The position numbers and the translations under genes are program-made. From Roseomonas sp. (GTDB lineage: Bacteria; Pseudomonadota; Alphaproteobacteria; Acetobacterales; Acetobacteraceae): a stretch of DNA of 64,000 bases. This document shows, piece by piece, positions 48,243 through 57,415 of the stretch. The notes under the pieces are model-generated. The model ran no database searches, was not told where the DNA came from, and saw nothing but the letters and a program-made list of their open reading frames with translations. The stretch lies in assembly GCA_020249145.1 (NCBI GenBank), contig JADCGF010000008.1, positions 1-64,000 on the forward strand, read 5' to 3'. Numbering within the stretch: the stretch's first letter is position 1; every line of letters begins with the position of its first letter.

Positions 48243-48938
48243 TTACGCGATTTCCCGCAGCATCTTGGCGCGTAGTGCGCGGGCGAAATCACGCCGTGTC
48301 TCAGCTACCATCACAAAGGCGCCAGGCCCGCCCATGATGTTGCGTTCATAATGCACATGCAGTGGTTCATTGCCGCGCGTGACCGGCGCGATTTCAATGG
48401 CAAGCCCATTGATGGTGATGCCCTGCGCCACCGCGGCATCCCGCGCATCTGGGGCCGCAATGATGGAACGCATATCCGGCCCATCGCCGGCCACATCAAT
48501 CACACGTTCACTTGCACGATAGGGTGCTGCGGCAATCAGTGCGGCAGCATGGGCAATGGCATCACCAATGGCATTGTAGCTCTGGCGTGATCGTGGCGCG
48601 GCCAGCACCGCATTAGCGAATATCTGGGCTGAGGCCGCATCACTCACGCGATGCCAATCCACCACCAGCGCCGCACCACCTGGGCTGCCCCATTCTGTCA
48701 TGGCAAGGGCAATGGCGCGGCGCGGATTGGCGGCAATGGCAGCCAGCACCGCAGGGTGAATGATGGATTCGGCAATGCCTTCCCGTTGCAGGCGAAATTC
48801 ATCCGGATCAATGGAACCGGAGGCATCCATTGCCAGCACCAGCAGCAGATCCACTTCGGGCGCGGCTTGCGCCTGCGCTGCGGCGCCGATCAGCGCTGGC
48901 GCGAAAAGCACACCACGGCGTGGCCATTTCAGCATCAA
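48243..48938 (-). CDS. DUF1194 (VWA-like) secreted protein
   Basis: VDLLLVLAMDASGSIDPDEFRLQREGIAESI. Confidence 0.85.
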   Translation of the reverse strand: MMLKWPRRGVLFAPALIGAAAQAQAAPEVDLLLVLAMDASGSIDPDEFRLQREGIAESIIHPAVLAAIAANPRRAIALAMTEWGSPGGAALVVDWHRVSDAASAQIFANAVLAAPRSRQSYNAIGDAIAHAAALIAAAPYRASERVIDVAGDGPDMRSIIAAPDARDAAVAQGITINGLAIEIAPVTRGNEPLHVHYERNIMGGPGAFVMVAETRRDFARALRAKMLREIA

Positions 48939-49804
48939 CGAGCCCTTCCCAATAAGCGCCGCGCACGTTCTACCACGGGAAGATCAATCATCGCCCCTTC
49001 AAAGGCAACCGCACCCTCGCCTTCCGCCAATGCCACGTCAAAAGCCGCGATTAGGCGACGCGCGCGCTCCACTTCCGCCGGCGCTGGCCCGTATTCCTCA
49101 TTCACCACGGCCACCTGCGCGGGGTGGATGCAGGCAGCGCAGCCAAAGCCCAAAGCGCGGGAACGACGCAAGGAAGCGCGATAGGCATCAAGATCGGAAA
49201 AATCGGCGAAGACACCAATGGACCCCAGCGGCAGAATGCGCGCAGCGCGTGCGGCCGCCACCGCCATCATGCCATAGACGTAGAGCGAATCAGCGCCCGG
49301 CACGGCTTCCAATTCAGTAGAAAGATCTTCCGAACCAACGCCAAGCGCGGCCATACGCGGGTCAGCCAAAGCAATCGCGTGCAAGGCAGGCAGCGCATCA
49401 GGCGTTTCCACCACGCCAATGAAGCGCGTATAGCCGATGCGCATACCAAGTGCTGCTTCCCGCTCCGCCACCACTTCCGATAGAAGCTTGATGTGTTCCG
49501 GCCCCATGACCTTTGGCAGCATCAGGCAAGACACTTCCGGCATGATGGCCGCCGCAATATCCGGTACGGCCAATTCCAAAGGCCGGTTGATGCGCACGCA
49601 AATTTCCTGACCATGCGCAGCGATGGTCTTCGCCGCAGTGGGCAGCGCTGCGCGCGCGGCTTCTTTCTCGCTGGGTGGGATGGAATCTTCCAAATCAAGA
49701 ATTATCACATCCGCCCCGCGCGTATGCGCCTTGGCCACAAAGCGTTCCGCCACCGCAGGGATGAACAGCAAGGATCGCCAGCTATTCGGGTTTGATGCGG
49801 CCAT
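48935..49804 (-). CDS. HpcH/HpaI aldolase/CitE family protein
   Basis: LLFIPAVAERFVAKAHTRGADVIILDLEDSIPPSEKEAAR. Confidence 0.92.
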   Translation of the reverse strand: MAASNPNSWRSLLFIPAVAERFVAKAHTRGADVIILDLEDSIPPSEKEAARAALPTAAKTIAAHGQEICVRINRPLELAVPDIAAAIMPEVSCLMLPKVMGPEHIKLLSEVVAEREAALGMRIGYTRFIGVVETPDALPALHAIALADPRMAALGVGSEDLSTELEAVPGADSLYVYGMMAVAAARAARILPLGSIGVFADFSDLDAYRASLRRSRALGFGCAACIHPAQVAVVNEEYGPAPAEVERARRLIAAFDVALAEGEGAVAFEGAMIDLPVVERARRLLGRAR

Positions 49805-50673
49805 CAGGCGAACTCCGCTTCCAGCTTGGCGCAGAGATAGCCATCCTTATCGGCGGCCCAGCATTCCATTTTGCGATCCGTCTGCGCTGCGCCGCAGAGT
49901 GTCACGGTATCGCCCACCCAAAGCGGGCGCGCGAGCCGCGCGGTGAAGCCCACCAGCCGCCCCTTGGCGCGCTTCAACGCTGCATCCAGAATCAATTGCA
50001 TGGTCAGGCCACCATTCTGGACAGTAGCCTGATAGCCTTCCTCATCCCGCGCATAATCCGCATCATAATGGATGCGATGCGCGTTCCAGGTCACGGAGGA
50101 ATAGCGGAACACCAGGGCCGAGGAGAGTAGCACCTTATCCGCCCAGGCGGCGCCCTCAGGCGCGGGCACTGGCGGGGTCGCGGTGGTTTTCTGCCCGGGC
50201 GGCGTGGCATCGCGGTACATCGCGTCAAATTCCTCAACCGCAATGACCTGCCCGCGGCTTTCGATGGTGTGGCGCATGGTCAGCACCGCCATGCGCCCGG
50301 TGCGGCCATGCTTTGGCACAATCGCCGTGACTTCGGCCTTTTTGATCGCGGGTTCACCCACCACAAGCTGGCCATTGATTGTCACGCGCCGGCCAGCGCC
50401 CATGCGGCGTGGCAGCGGAATGGGCGGCAGAAACACGCCCTTATGCGGGTGGCCATCCGGACCGATATCGCTTTGCTTCGCGATATCGGGGAAGAACATG
50501 CTGAACCAATGCGGCGGCAGGGCCATGCCCTGAGTAATGCTGGCCGGGTCCATATCCAGCATGCCGGCAATCCGGCGCGCGGATGAAAGCCCGATTTCAT
50601 CTTCCACAATACGGGTACGCCCCACCCAAGGGGCAAGCGCGGCAATCGCCGCATCAAATTCAGCATCGGTCAT
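49804..50673 (-). CDS. MaoC/HTD2-like N-terminal dehydratase
   Basis: ALPPHWFSMFFPD...RYSSVTWNAHRIHYDADYARDEEGY. Confidence 0.88.
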   Translation of the reverse strand: MTDAEFDAAIAALAPWVGRTRIVEDEIGLSSARRIAGMLDMDPASITQGMALPPHWFSMFFPDIAKQSDIGPDGHPHKGVFLPPIPLPRRMGAGRRVTINGQLVVGEPAIKKAEVTAIVPKHGRTGRMAVLTMRHTIESRGQVIAVEEFDAMYRDATPPGQKTTATPPVPAPEGAAWADKVLLSSALVFRYSSVTWNAHRIHYDADYARDEEGYQATVQNGGLTMQLILDAALKRAKGRLVGFTARLARPLWVGDTVTLCGAAQTDRKMECWAADKDGYLCAKLEAEFA

Positions 50674-51512
50674 GGCATTGCATCCCAGCACATACGCGTG
50701 AGCCGCCCAGCGGTGGCGAAGGCAGCGGTATAACCCGGCATGCCATCCGGCAAGGTCTCTGGCACCTTATCCGTGAAAACACTGATGATGAAGCGCGGCG
50801 TATTGCCCCGATACACCACGCCCGCATCCATCCGCCCGCGCGGCCCGCGCCCGGTTTTGTGCGCAACCTTGGTCTTGCCCGGCAGCATGGAGGGGATGAG
50901 GTTGCGGAGCCTCTGCCAGGACAGGATATCAAGCCCCAGCTGGCAAAGCGCGGGGCTTGCGCCAAGCGCCGCCGCGCCGGCATCACTGGCCGCGCCTTGC
51001 AGCATCCTATCCAGCAGCAAGCCCTGATCGCGCGCCGTGGTGCTCGCGACTGCCTCTATCGGGTGATCCCAGGCAAGCCCCGGCGGCGGGAAATTCACCC
51101 GATGCATCGTGCCCTTCATGCCGATGCGGCGGCACCAGGCATTCAGCGCATCACGGTCCAGCCTTTCCAGCACAAGCTGCGTGCAGACATTGTCGCTGGT
51201 GATGATCATGTTCACGAAAGCATCGCGCAACGGAATGACACAACCTGGCGTCATGTATTGATAGGTGCCGCTATCCACCCCTTCCTGCAACCGCGCTTCA
51301 ATGGTGCAGGGCTCATCGAGCCTCAGCACGCCTTCATGCACACGCGACAGCGCATGCATGAGGATCGAGGTTTTGCGCGTGCTGGCCGATGGCAGCACCA
51401 TATCGCCTTCGCGCTCCGCTTCCTGGCCGCTCACCAGATCCTTCACATACCAGCTTGTCGTGAAGGGTTGCGCGTCGCACAGCGCGTTCATGCGCGCGAT
51501 CAATTCCTGCAT
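50670..51512 (-). CDS. Class A beta-lactamase-fold serine hydrolase
   Basis: STRK, SDN (IITSDNVCTQLV) and KTG (KVAHKTGRGPRG) motifs; no signal peptide evident. Confidence 0.85.
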   Translation of the reverse strand: MQELIARMNALCDAQPFTTSWYVKDLVSGQEAEREGDMVLPSASTRKTSILMHALSRVHEGVLRLDEPCTIEARLQEGVDSGTYQYMTPGCVIPLRDAFVNMIITSDNVCTQLVLERLDRDALNAWCRRIGMKGTMHRVNFPPPGLAWDHPIEAVASTTARDQGLLLDRMLQGAASDAGAAALGASPALCQLGLDILSWQRLRNLIPSMLPGKTKVAHKTGRGPRGRMDAGVVYRGNTPRFIISVFTDKVPETLPDGMPGYTAAFATAGRLTRMCWDAMP

Positions 51513-51611
51513 CGGCGTTCTCCTATGCTGGGCAGGCTAACCCTGGCCGGGCAGCATGGCCAGGGCGCGGCTTTTCCGGTTAGGCTGGCGCCAAAGATGG
51601 AGGATCGAAGC

Positions 51612-52538
51612 ATGAGGCAGGATATCAAGCATGTCGCGGTGATTGGCGCCGGCACCATTGGCGCTTCCTGGGCGGCCTATTTCCTAAGCCGAGGCTTGAG
51701 CGTGACTGCAAGCGACCCTTCCCCCGGCGCACCTGATTTGATTCGCCGCATGGTGGAAAACGCCTGGCCGATTCTGATGCGGCTTGGCGGCAAGGCGGAC
51801 GCCAACCCCAATGCCTGGCGCTTTGAAGCGGGCCCGGTGGCCGCCGTAGCCGGGGCAGATTTCGTGCAGGAAAGCGCGCCTGAGCGGCTTGAGGTGAAGC
51901 AGCCATTGCTTGCGCGCCTTGATGCCGCGCTGCCGGCGGATGTGGTGATTGCCTCCTCCACTTCCGGCCTGCTGGCCAGCCGCTTATCGGAACATTGCGC
52001 GCATGCCGAACGCGTGGTGATCGGCCACCCCTTCAACCCGCCGCATCTGATCCCATTGGTGGAGGTTGTGGGCGGTGCCAAGGGCAGCCCAGAAGCTGTG
52101 CAGACTGCGATGGAATTCTATCGCGCGATTGGCAAATACCCAATCGAGATCAAGAAGGAAGTGCCCGGCCATTTGGCGAACCGCTTGCAGGCGGCGCTTT
52201 GGCGCGAAGCGGTGCATCTGGTGGCGGAAGGGGTGGCGAGTGTCGCCGATGTGGACGCCGCGATCAGCGAAGGCCCTGGGCTGCGCTGGGCATTGATGGG
52301 GCCGCATACCACCTTCCATTTGGCGGGCGGCGAGGGCGGCATGGCGCATTTCCTGCATCATTTGCTGCCGGCGGTGACAAGCTGGTGGGATGATCTGGGG
52401 CATCCGAATGTGGATGCGGATTTGCAGCGCGTGCTTGCGGAAGGTGTCGCGGAAGGCACCAAGGGTGCCTCCACGCGTGATCTTGCGGCGTGGCGCGATG
52501 CGGCTTTGGTGCGCTTGCTGGAAGCGAGGGGGAAGTAA
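51612..52538 (+). CDS. 3-hydroxyacyl-CoA dehydrogenase NAD-binding family protein
   Basis: VAVIGAGTIGASWAAYFLSRGLSV...SSTSGLLASRL...VIGHPFNPPHLIPLVEVVGG. Confidence 0.93.
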   Translation: MRQDIKHVAVIGAGTIGASWAAYFLSRGLSVTASDPSPGAPDLIRRMVENAWPILMRLGGKADANPNAWRFEAGPVAAVAGADFVQESAPERLEVKQPLLARLDAALPADVVIASSTSGLLASRLSEHCAHAERVVIGHPFNPPHLIPLVEVVGGAKGSPEAVQTAMEFYRAIGKYPIEIKKEVPGHLANRLQAALWREAVHLVAEGVASVADVDAAISEGPGLRWALMGPHTTFHLAGGEGGMAHFLHHLLPAVTSWWDDLGHPNVDADLQRVLAEGVAEGTKGASTRDLAAWRDAALVRLLEARGK

Positions 52539-52541
52539 CCC

Positions 52542-53225
52542 GTGTCACGCGCCGCCCGTCTGCTCGATCTACTGCAGCTCTTGCGGCAGCATCGGCGGCC
52601 GGTAAGTGGCGCGGCGCTGGCATCGGCACTCGGCATCAGCCTGCGTAGCCTGTATCGCGACATCGCCACACTGCAGGGACAGGGCGCTGAGATAAGCGGC
52701 GAAGCCGGCATTGGCTATGTTTTGCGTCCGGGCTTTCTGCTGCCGCCGCTGATGTTCCAGGAAGAAGAGATCGAAGCCCTGGCGCTTGGTCTGCGTTGGG
52801 TAGCGCAGCAGGGTGATCCGGTACTGGTCGAGGCCTCCCGCGTGGCACTGGCGAAGCTCGCGGGGGTTTTGCCGGTCGGGGTACGAAGCGCGCTTGAGGA
52901 GTCGTCGCTTGTGGTGCCGCCGGCGGATCAGGCAGCCGTTGATCTATTGCCAACGCTGCGGCGCGCAATTCGTGCAGGCCGATGCCTGGTGCTGCGCTAT
53001 CGCGACGAGCAGGGCAGGGAAACAGAGCGGCGCGTTTGGCCTTTCGGGCTTGTCTACTTCGATCAAGTACGCTTGCTGGCGGCGTGGTGCGAATTACGTG
53101 GCGACTTCCGCCATTTTCGCGCCGACCGCATCGCTGCCCTGACTGAAACAGGGGAGCGCTATCCACAACGACGCCAAGCGCTGCTGCAAAAATGGCAAGA
53201 AATTGAGTGCAAAGGCCCATTCTGA
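52542..53225 (+). CDS. YafY-type HTH/WYL-domain regulator
   Basis: RLLDLLQLLRQHRRPVSGAALASALGISLRSLYRDIATLQGQGAEI; GTG start. Confidence 0.88.
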   Translation: MSRAARLLDLLQLLRQHRRPVSGAALASALGISLRSLYRDIATLQGQGAEISGEAGIGYVLRPGFLLPPLMFQEEEIEALALGLRWVAQQGDPVLVEASRVALAKLAGVLPVGVRSALEESSLVVPPADQAAVDLLPTLRRAIRAGRCLVLRYRDEQGRETERRVWPFGLVYFDQVRLLAAWCELRGDFRHFRADRIAALTETGERYPQRRQALLQKWQEIECKGPF

Positions 53226-53289
53226 AGACTGCTGACAGAATCTGTCAGTGGCAGCGATTAGCTTGGACCTCCATCAAAGGAGGAACCCG

Positions 53290-53652
53290 ATGGCTGAACC
53301 CAATTTTACCGTGCTTTATGTGACGGATGTTTCGGCAAGCACAGAATTCTACACAGAACTGCTGGGTCGCCCGCCAGTCGAAGCATCGCCTGGTTTCGCC
53401 CTCTTCGCCTTGAAAAGCGGCATGATGCTGGGTCTTTGGCGGCGTTCGGAGGTGCAGCCCCCGCCAGCCGATCCAGGCGGTAGCGAATTGTCATTCCAAG
53501 TAGCGGATCCGGCGGCGGTTATCGCGTTGCATGCGGAATGGATGGCGCGTGGTCTCAGCATCATTCTGGCGCCAGCCAAGATGGATTTTGGCTTTACCTT
53601 TCTCGCATGCGACCCGGATCGGCATCGGCTGCGGGTCTTCGCCGAGCCATGA
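53290..53652 (+). CDS. VOC family (glyoxalase-like) protein
   Basis: FTVLYVTDVSASTEFYTELLGRPPVEASPGFALFAL. Confidence 0.9.
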   Translation: MAEPNFTVLYVTDVSASTEFYTELLGRPPVEASPGFALFALKSGMMLGLWRRSEVQPPPADPGGSELSFQVADPAAVIALHAEWMARGLSIILAPAKMDFGFTFLACDPDRHRLRVFAEP

Positions 53653-54104
53653 ATCGCGGTTGGATCGCCGTGGCCTGCGCCGATCATGTCGCTTTGGGCG
53701 TGGCGGGCGGCTTCATGCAGGTCTGCCACGGCAAGGCGGCACCTCTGCGCCGCATGCGTCCCGGGGATTATGTCGCCTATTATTCCCCTACCCAAGCGTT
53801 CCGAGCTCGCCAATCGCTACGAGCCTTCACCGCCATAGGCGTTATTGGGGATTCAGAACCCTATTGCTTCGATATGGGCGCCGGATTTCAGCCATGGCGG
53901 CGGAATGTGGATTGGCTGGCCAGTCAACCTGCAGATATCCGCCCTCTATTGGGAAAGCTGGAATTCACCGCCGGTCGCGGTTCCGCCTGGGGCTTCCCAT
54001 TACGCTTCGGGGTCTTGGCGGTGAGCGATGCAGATATCAGCGTGATTGGTGCGGCAATGAAAGCCTTACTGCAAGCTGCCAAAACAGACGCGCCGCAAGG
54101 GTGA
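53649..54104 (+). CDS. EVE domain-containing protein
   Basis: WIAVACADHVALGVAGGFMQVCHGKAAPLRRMRPGDYVAYYSPTQAF; ATGA overlap with the VOC gene. Confidence 0.82.
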   Translation: MNRGWIAVACADHVALGVAGGFMQVCHGKAAPLRRMRPGDYVAYYSPTQAFRARQSLRAFTAIGVIGDSEPYCFDMGAGFQPWRRNVDWLASQPADIRPLLGKLEFTAGRGSAWGFPLRFGVLAVSDADISVIGAAMKALLQAAKTDAPQG

Positions 54105-54118
54105 GTTAAGCATCGACA

Positions 54119-55831
54119 TTAGCCCCCCCGCCCCGCCCGCAACAACCGCCCCGGCAGCGCGCCAGTCGCAACCCCATCGCGATAGGTCACTTCGCCATTC
54201 ACGATAGTCGCAACATAACCATCAGCCTTTTGCAGCAGCCGACGCCCACCCGCCGGCAAATCGCGCACCATGCGCGGCGCTTGCAGCTTGAGCGCGGCGA
54301 AATCAATCACGTTCGCATCAGCCTTCATGCCGGCGCGCAAAACGCCACGATCATGCAACCCGGCAGCGCGCGCGGTGTCTGACGTCAGGCGGCGGATCAT
54401 TTCCTGAACGGGGAATACCGCTTCCTTCGCATCGCGCGCCCAATAGGAAAGCAGGAAGGTCGGGAAGGACCCGTCCGAGATAAAGCCCACATGCGCGCCG
54501 CCATCAGAAAGCCCGGCGATGGCATTGGGATGGCGGAGACACTCCGCGCTTGCTGAAAGCGTGTAATCGGCGAAATTCGTGAGTGGCGCAAAGATAAAGC
54601 CGCGCCCATCATCAGCGATCAGCAGATCATAAGCGACTTCCTCGGCCTTCCGCCCTTCCCGCGCAGCCATGGCGGCGATGGAAGCCGAAGCCGGCGGCGC
54701 ATAATCCGGCGGATCGCCGAAGGGGAACATGCGTTCAAAAGCCAGCCTGGAGATCAGCGGGAAATTGCTGCCCGCAATACGATCTTCCGAAAGAATGCGC
54801 GCGCGTCGGCCCGGTTCCGCCATGGCAGCGGCACGCTCAACCGCGGGCAGATGGGCGATTTCCTTGTAGCTCGGGCAGCCGGAAAACGGGTTCTGGCTGC
54901 CTTCCAAGCCCAGCAGAATGCCAATGGGGCGCGGCGGAAACACCGGGCGGATCGGCAGGCCGGCCGCCGCCGCGCCATCGGAAAGGTCCAGCAATTCCTT
55001 CCAGGCTTCCGTGCGGTCATGCCGCGCCGTCAGCGAGAACACCACCGGTTGACCTGTCGCTTCCACCACGCGGCGCACCATGGCGAATTCAGTGGCGGGA
55101 TCAGGCGTGTTCCAATCGGAAACCAGTTCCAGCAAGCCGCCGCCGCCATCGCGCAAGCCTTGCGCCAGGCCACGCAGCTCATCTTCCTGCGCGCGCAGTG
55201 TGGGTGTCGGGTCGCCCTTCAGCGTCTTGTGGCTGATGGTGCGGGAAGTGGAAACGCCAAAGGCACCTGCCCGCACCGCATCGGCGGTAATGGCGCGCAT
55301 GGCGGCGATATCCGCCTGATTGGCGTTTTCCAAATTCAGCGCGCGTTCGCCCATCACATGCACACGCACCGCGCCATGTGGCAGCAGGGCGCAAATATCC
55401 ATATCCCGCGGACGCGCGGCCAAAGCATCCAGATATTCGGGGAAGCTTTCCCAAGCCCAGTTCAGCCCCTCATGCAAAATTGGGCCGGGAATGTCTTCCA
55501 CGCCTTCCATCAATTCGATCAGCTTGTCGCGATCCGCCGCGCGGCAGGGTGCAAAACCAACGCCGCAATTGCCCATCACCGCCGTCGTCACGCCATGCCA
55601 GGCGGAAGGTGCCAAATGGGAATCCCACACCGCCTGCCCATCATAATGCGTGTGGATATCAACAAAGCCCGGCGTCACCAGCTTGCCGCGCGCGTCAATT
55701 TCTGTCGCGCCGCGTTCCGGCACCTGGCCAATGGCGGTAATGCGCCCGCCGGCCATGGCGACATCCGCCTCAAACGGCGCAGCCCCTGTGCCATCCACCA
55801 CAACGCCGCCACGGATTACGATATCGGTCAT
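54119..55831 (-). CDS. N-acyl-D-amino-acid deacylase-type amidohydrolase
   Basis: GKLVTPGFVDIHTHYDGQAVWD...AVMGNCGVGFAPC...LSDGGAHVGFISDGSF. Confidence 0.92.
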   Translation of the reverse strand: MTDIVIRGGVVVDGTGAAPFEADVAMAGGRITAIGQVPERGATEIDARGKLVTPGFVDIHTHYDGQAVWDSHLAPSAWHGVTTAVMGNCGVGFAPCRAADRDKLIELMEGVEDIPGPILHEGLNWAWESFPEYLDALAARPRDMDICALLPHGAVRVHVMGERALNLENANQADIAAMRAITADAVRAGAFGVSTSRTISHKTLKGDPTPTLRAQEDELRGLAQGLRDGGGGLLELVSDWNTPDPATEFAMVRRVVEATGQPVVFSLTARHDRTEAWKELLDLSDGAAAAGLPIRPVFPPRPIGILLGLEGSQNPFSGCPSYKEIAHLPAVERAAAMAEPGRRARILSEDRIAGSNFPLISRLAFERMFPFGDPPDYAPPASASIAAMAAREGRKAEEVAYDLLIADDGRGFIFAPLTNFADYTLSASAECLRHPNAIAGLSDGGAHVGFISDGSFPTFLLSYWARDAKEAVFPVQEMIRRLTSDTARAAGLHDRGVLRAGMKADANVIDFAALKLQAPRMVRDLPAGGRRLLQKADGYVATIVNGEVTYRDGVATGALPGRLLRAGRGG

Positions 55832-55894
55832 GGGTAGGTTCCTTTTCCACCAAGGGTGAGTTCACGATGATTGAAGCCCCTGCCAGGGCGCGTT

Positions 55895-57328
55895 TCAAGA
55901 CCAATGAAAAGTGGGGGGCGCGATTTTCTCCGCCGTGCGATGCGCCCAATCCTGCTGTGGCACCTTGGCCACCAGGCGCTGCTGAGCTTCATGCAAATGT
56001 TCGGCGGCCTGGCGATAATCCATGGTCAGTACCTCGCCATTTTCCACCACCTTGCGGCCATCCACGAATACCGCCTTCAAGGCGCGGTCACCCGCCGCAT
56101 AGATCAAGCTGCGGATGGGGTCATAGGCCGGGCGGATCATGGGGTGGGTGATATCCACCAGCGAGAAATCCGCCTTGCAGCCCACGGCAAGTCGCCCGAT
56201 ATCGTCGCGCCCCAGCGCCAGCGCACCACCAATGGTCGCAGCATTGAATAAATCCTTGGTGCGTAACGTGCGCGGCGAATTGGCCTGGGTGCGCGCAATA
56301 TGCGCGGCCAAGCGCATTTCATCCAGCATATTATGCGGATAGGTATCCGTGCCGATCCCCATATTCACGCCATTTCGCATGTAACGCCCAAGATCACGCA
56401 AAGCGATACCGCGACGCGCAAAAACCGTTGGGCAATGCGCAACTGTGGTGCCGGTTTCCGCCAACCGCTTCAGATCGGTTTCCGTATGCCAGCGCGTGGA
56501 AGGATGATCATCCAGAAAAATCCCATGGCCGATGATCGCGCGTTCGCCGAGCAGCCCGAGCGAATCAAGCCAGCCAATCGGCGTTGTGCCATGCCGGCGC
56601 GTGATTTCATGGAACTCCACCACGGATTGCGCCGCATGCACCTGCCAGGAAAGCCCGCGCTTATTGGCCTCAGCCCGGCTATCCTTCAAAAGCCCGGCCG
56701 AGCAGGTATCAATCTGCGCTGGCACCACCATGCCGAAAAGCCGGCCGCATTCATGCTGCTCGGCACGTTCGACCAGGCGCAGCGCTTCTTCCATCGCCTT
56801 CTCGCCGGCTTTTTCGTCCCATTCATATTCAACCACATGGCCATTCTTGGTGTACCAGCGGGCCGAGCGGAACATCGGCGCCACGCAAACCCGCATGCCT
56901 GCTTCCGCCAGCAAATCCAACCAGCCCGGATGTGCCATGGAAAGATCAGCCAGCGTCGTCACGCCCGAAAGCAGCAATTCGGAAAGCGCCACACGCACGC
57001 AATGCGGCACCGCTTCCGCATCCGCACGGAAGATCGGCATGTATTCGTAAAGCGAGGAATTATAGAGCCCCGGTGAGCCGATCTCATCCAGAAAGCCCTT
57101 ATTCATCGGCTCACTGGATGGGTGAGAATGGATATTCACCAGACCTGGCATGATCATCAGGCCCTTGCCATCCATCACCTCATCAGCGGGGCCTTCATAA
57201 TGCCGGCCGACAAAACGCAGCACGCCATCGGTGAAGGCCATATCCGCATCGGGCAGATAGGTGTGGGATTTCTCGGACGCATCCCAGGCGACAATCAGAT
57301 CGGCCTTGCGGATCAGGGTGGTGGGCAT
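55895..57328 (-). CDS. Amidohydrolase family protein (cytosine deaminase/chlorohydrolase-like)
   Basis: LMIMPGLVNIHSHPSSEPMNKGF...NMGIGTDTYPHNMLDEMR. Confidence 0.9.
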   Translation of the reverse strand: MPTTLIRKADLIVAWDASEKSHTYLPDADMAFTDGVLRFVGRHYEGPADEVMDGKGLMIMPGLVNIHSHPSSEPMNKGFLDEIGSPGLYNSSLYEYMPIFRADAEAVPHCVRVALSELLLSGVTTLADLSMAHPGWLDLLAEAGMRVCVAPMFRSARWYTKNGHVVEYEWDEKAGEKAMEEALRLVERAEQHECGRLFGMVVPAQIDTCSAGLLKDSRAEANKRGLSWQVHAAQSVVEFHEITRRHGTTPIGWLDSLGLLGERAIIGHGIFLDDHPSTRWHTETDLKRLAETGTTVAHCPTVFARRGIALRDLGRYMRNGVNMGIGTDTYPHNMLDEMRLAAHIARTQANSPRTLRTKDLFNAATIGGALALGRDDIGRLAVGCKADFSLVDITHPMIRPAYDPIRSLIYAAGDRALKAVFVDGRKVVENGEVLTMDYRQAAEHLHEAQQRLVAKVPQQDWAHRTAEKIAPPTFHWS

Positions 57329-57415
57329 GGGGGCATTCTCCCGACGGCTTTATTGGGCAAGCATAGAGTGATCAGCCCCGCCAAGTCACGCGGCGCAAAG
57401 CTTGTGGGCGATACT

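Noticed and set aside
50583-51611. N-terminal ~340-aa extension of the ORF ending at 52538
   Set aside because: It is antisense to the dehydratase and beta-lactamase-fold genes; the real start MRQDIKHVAVIGAGTIG is at 51612.
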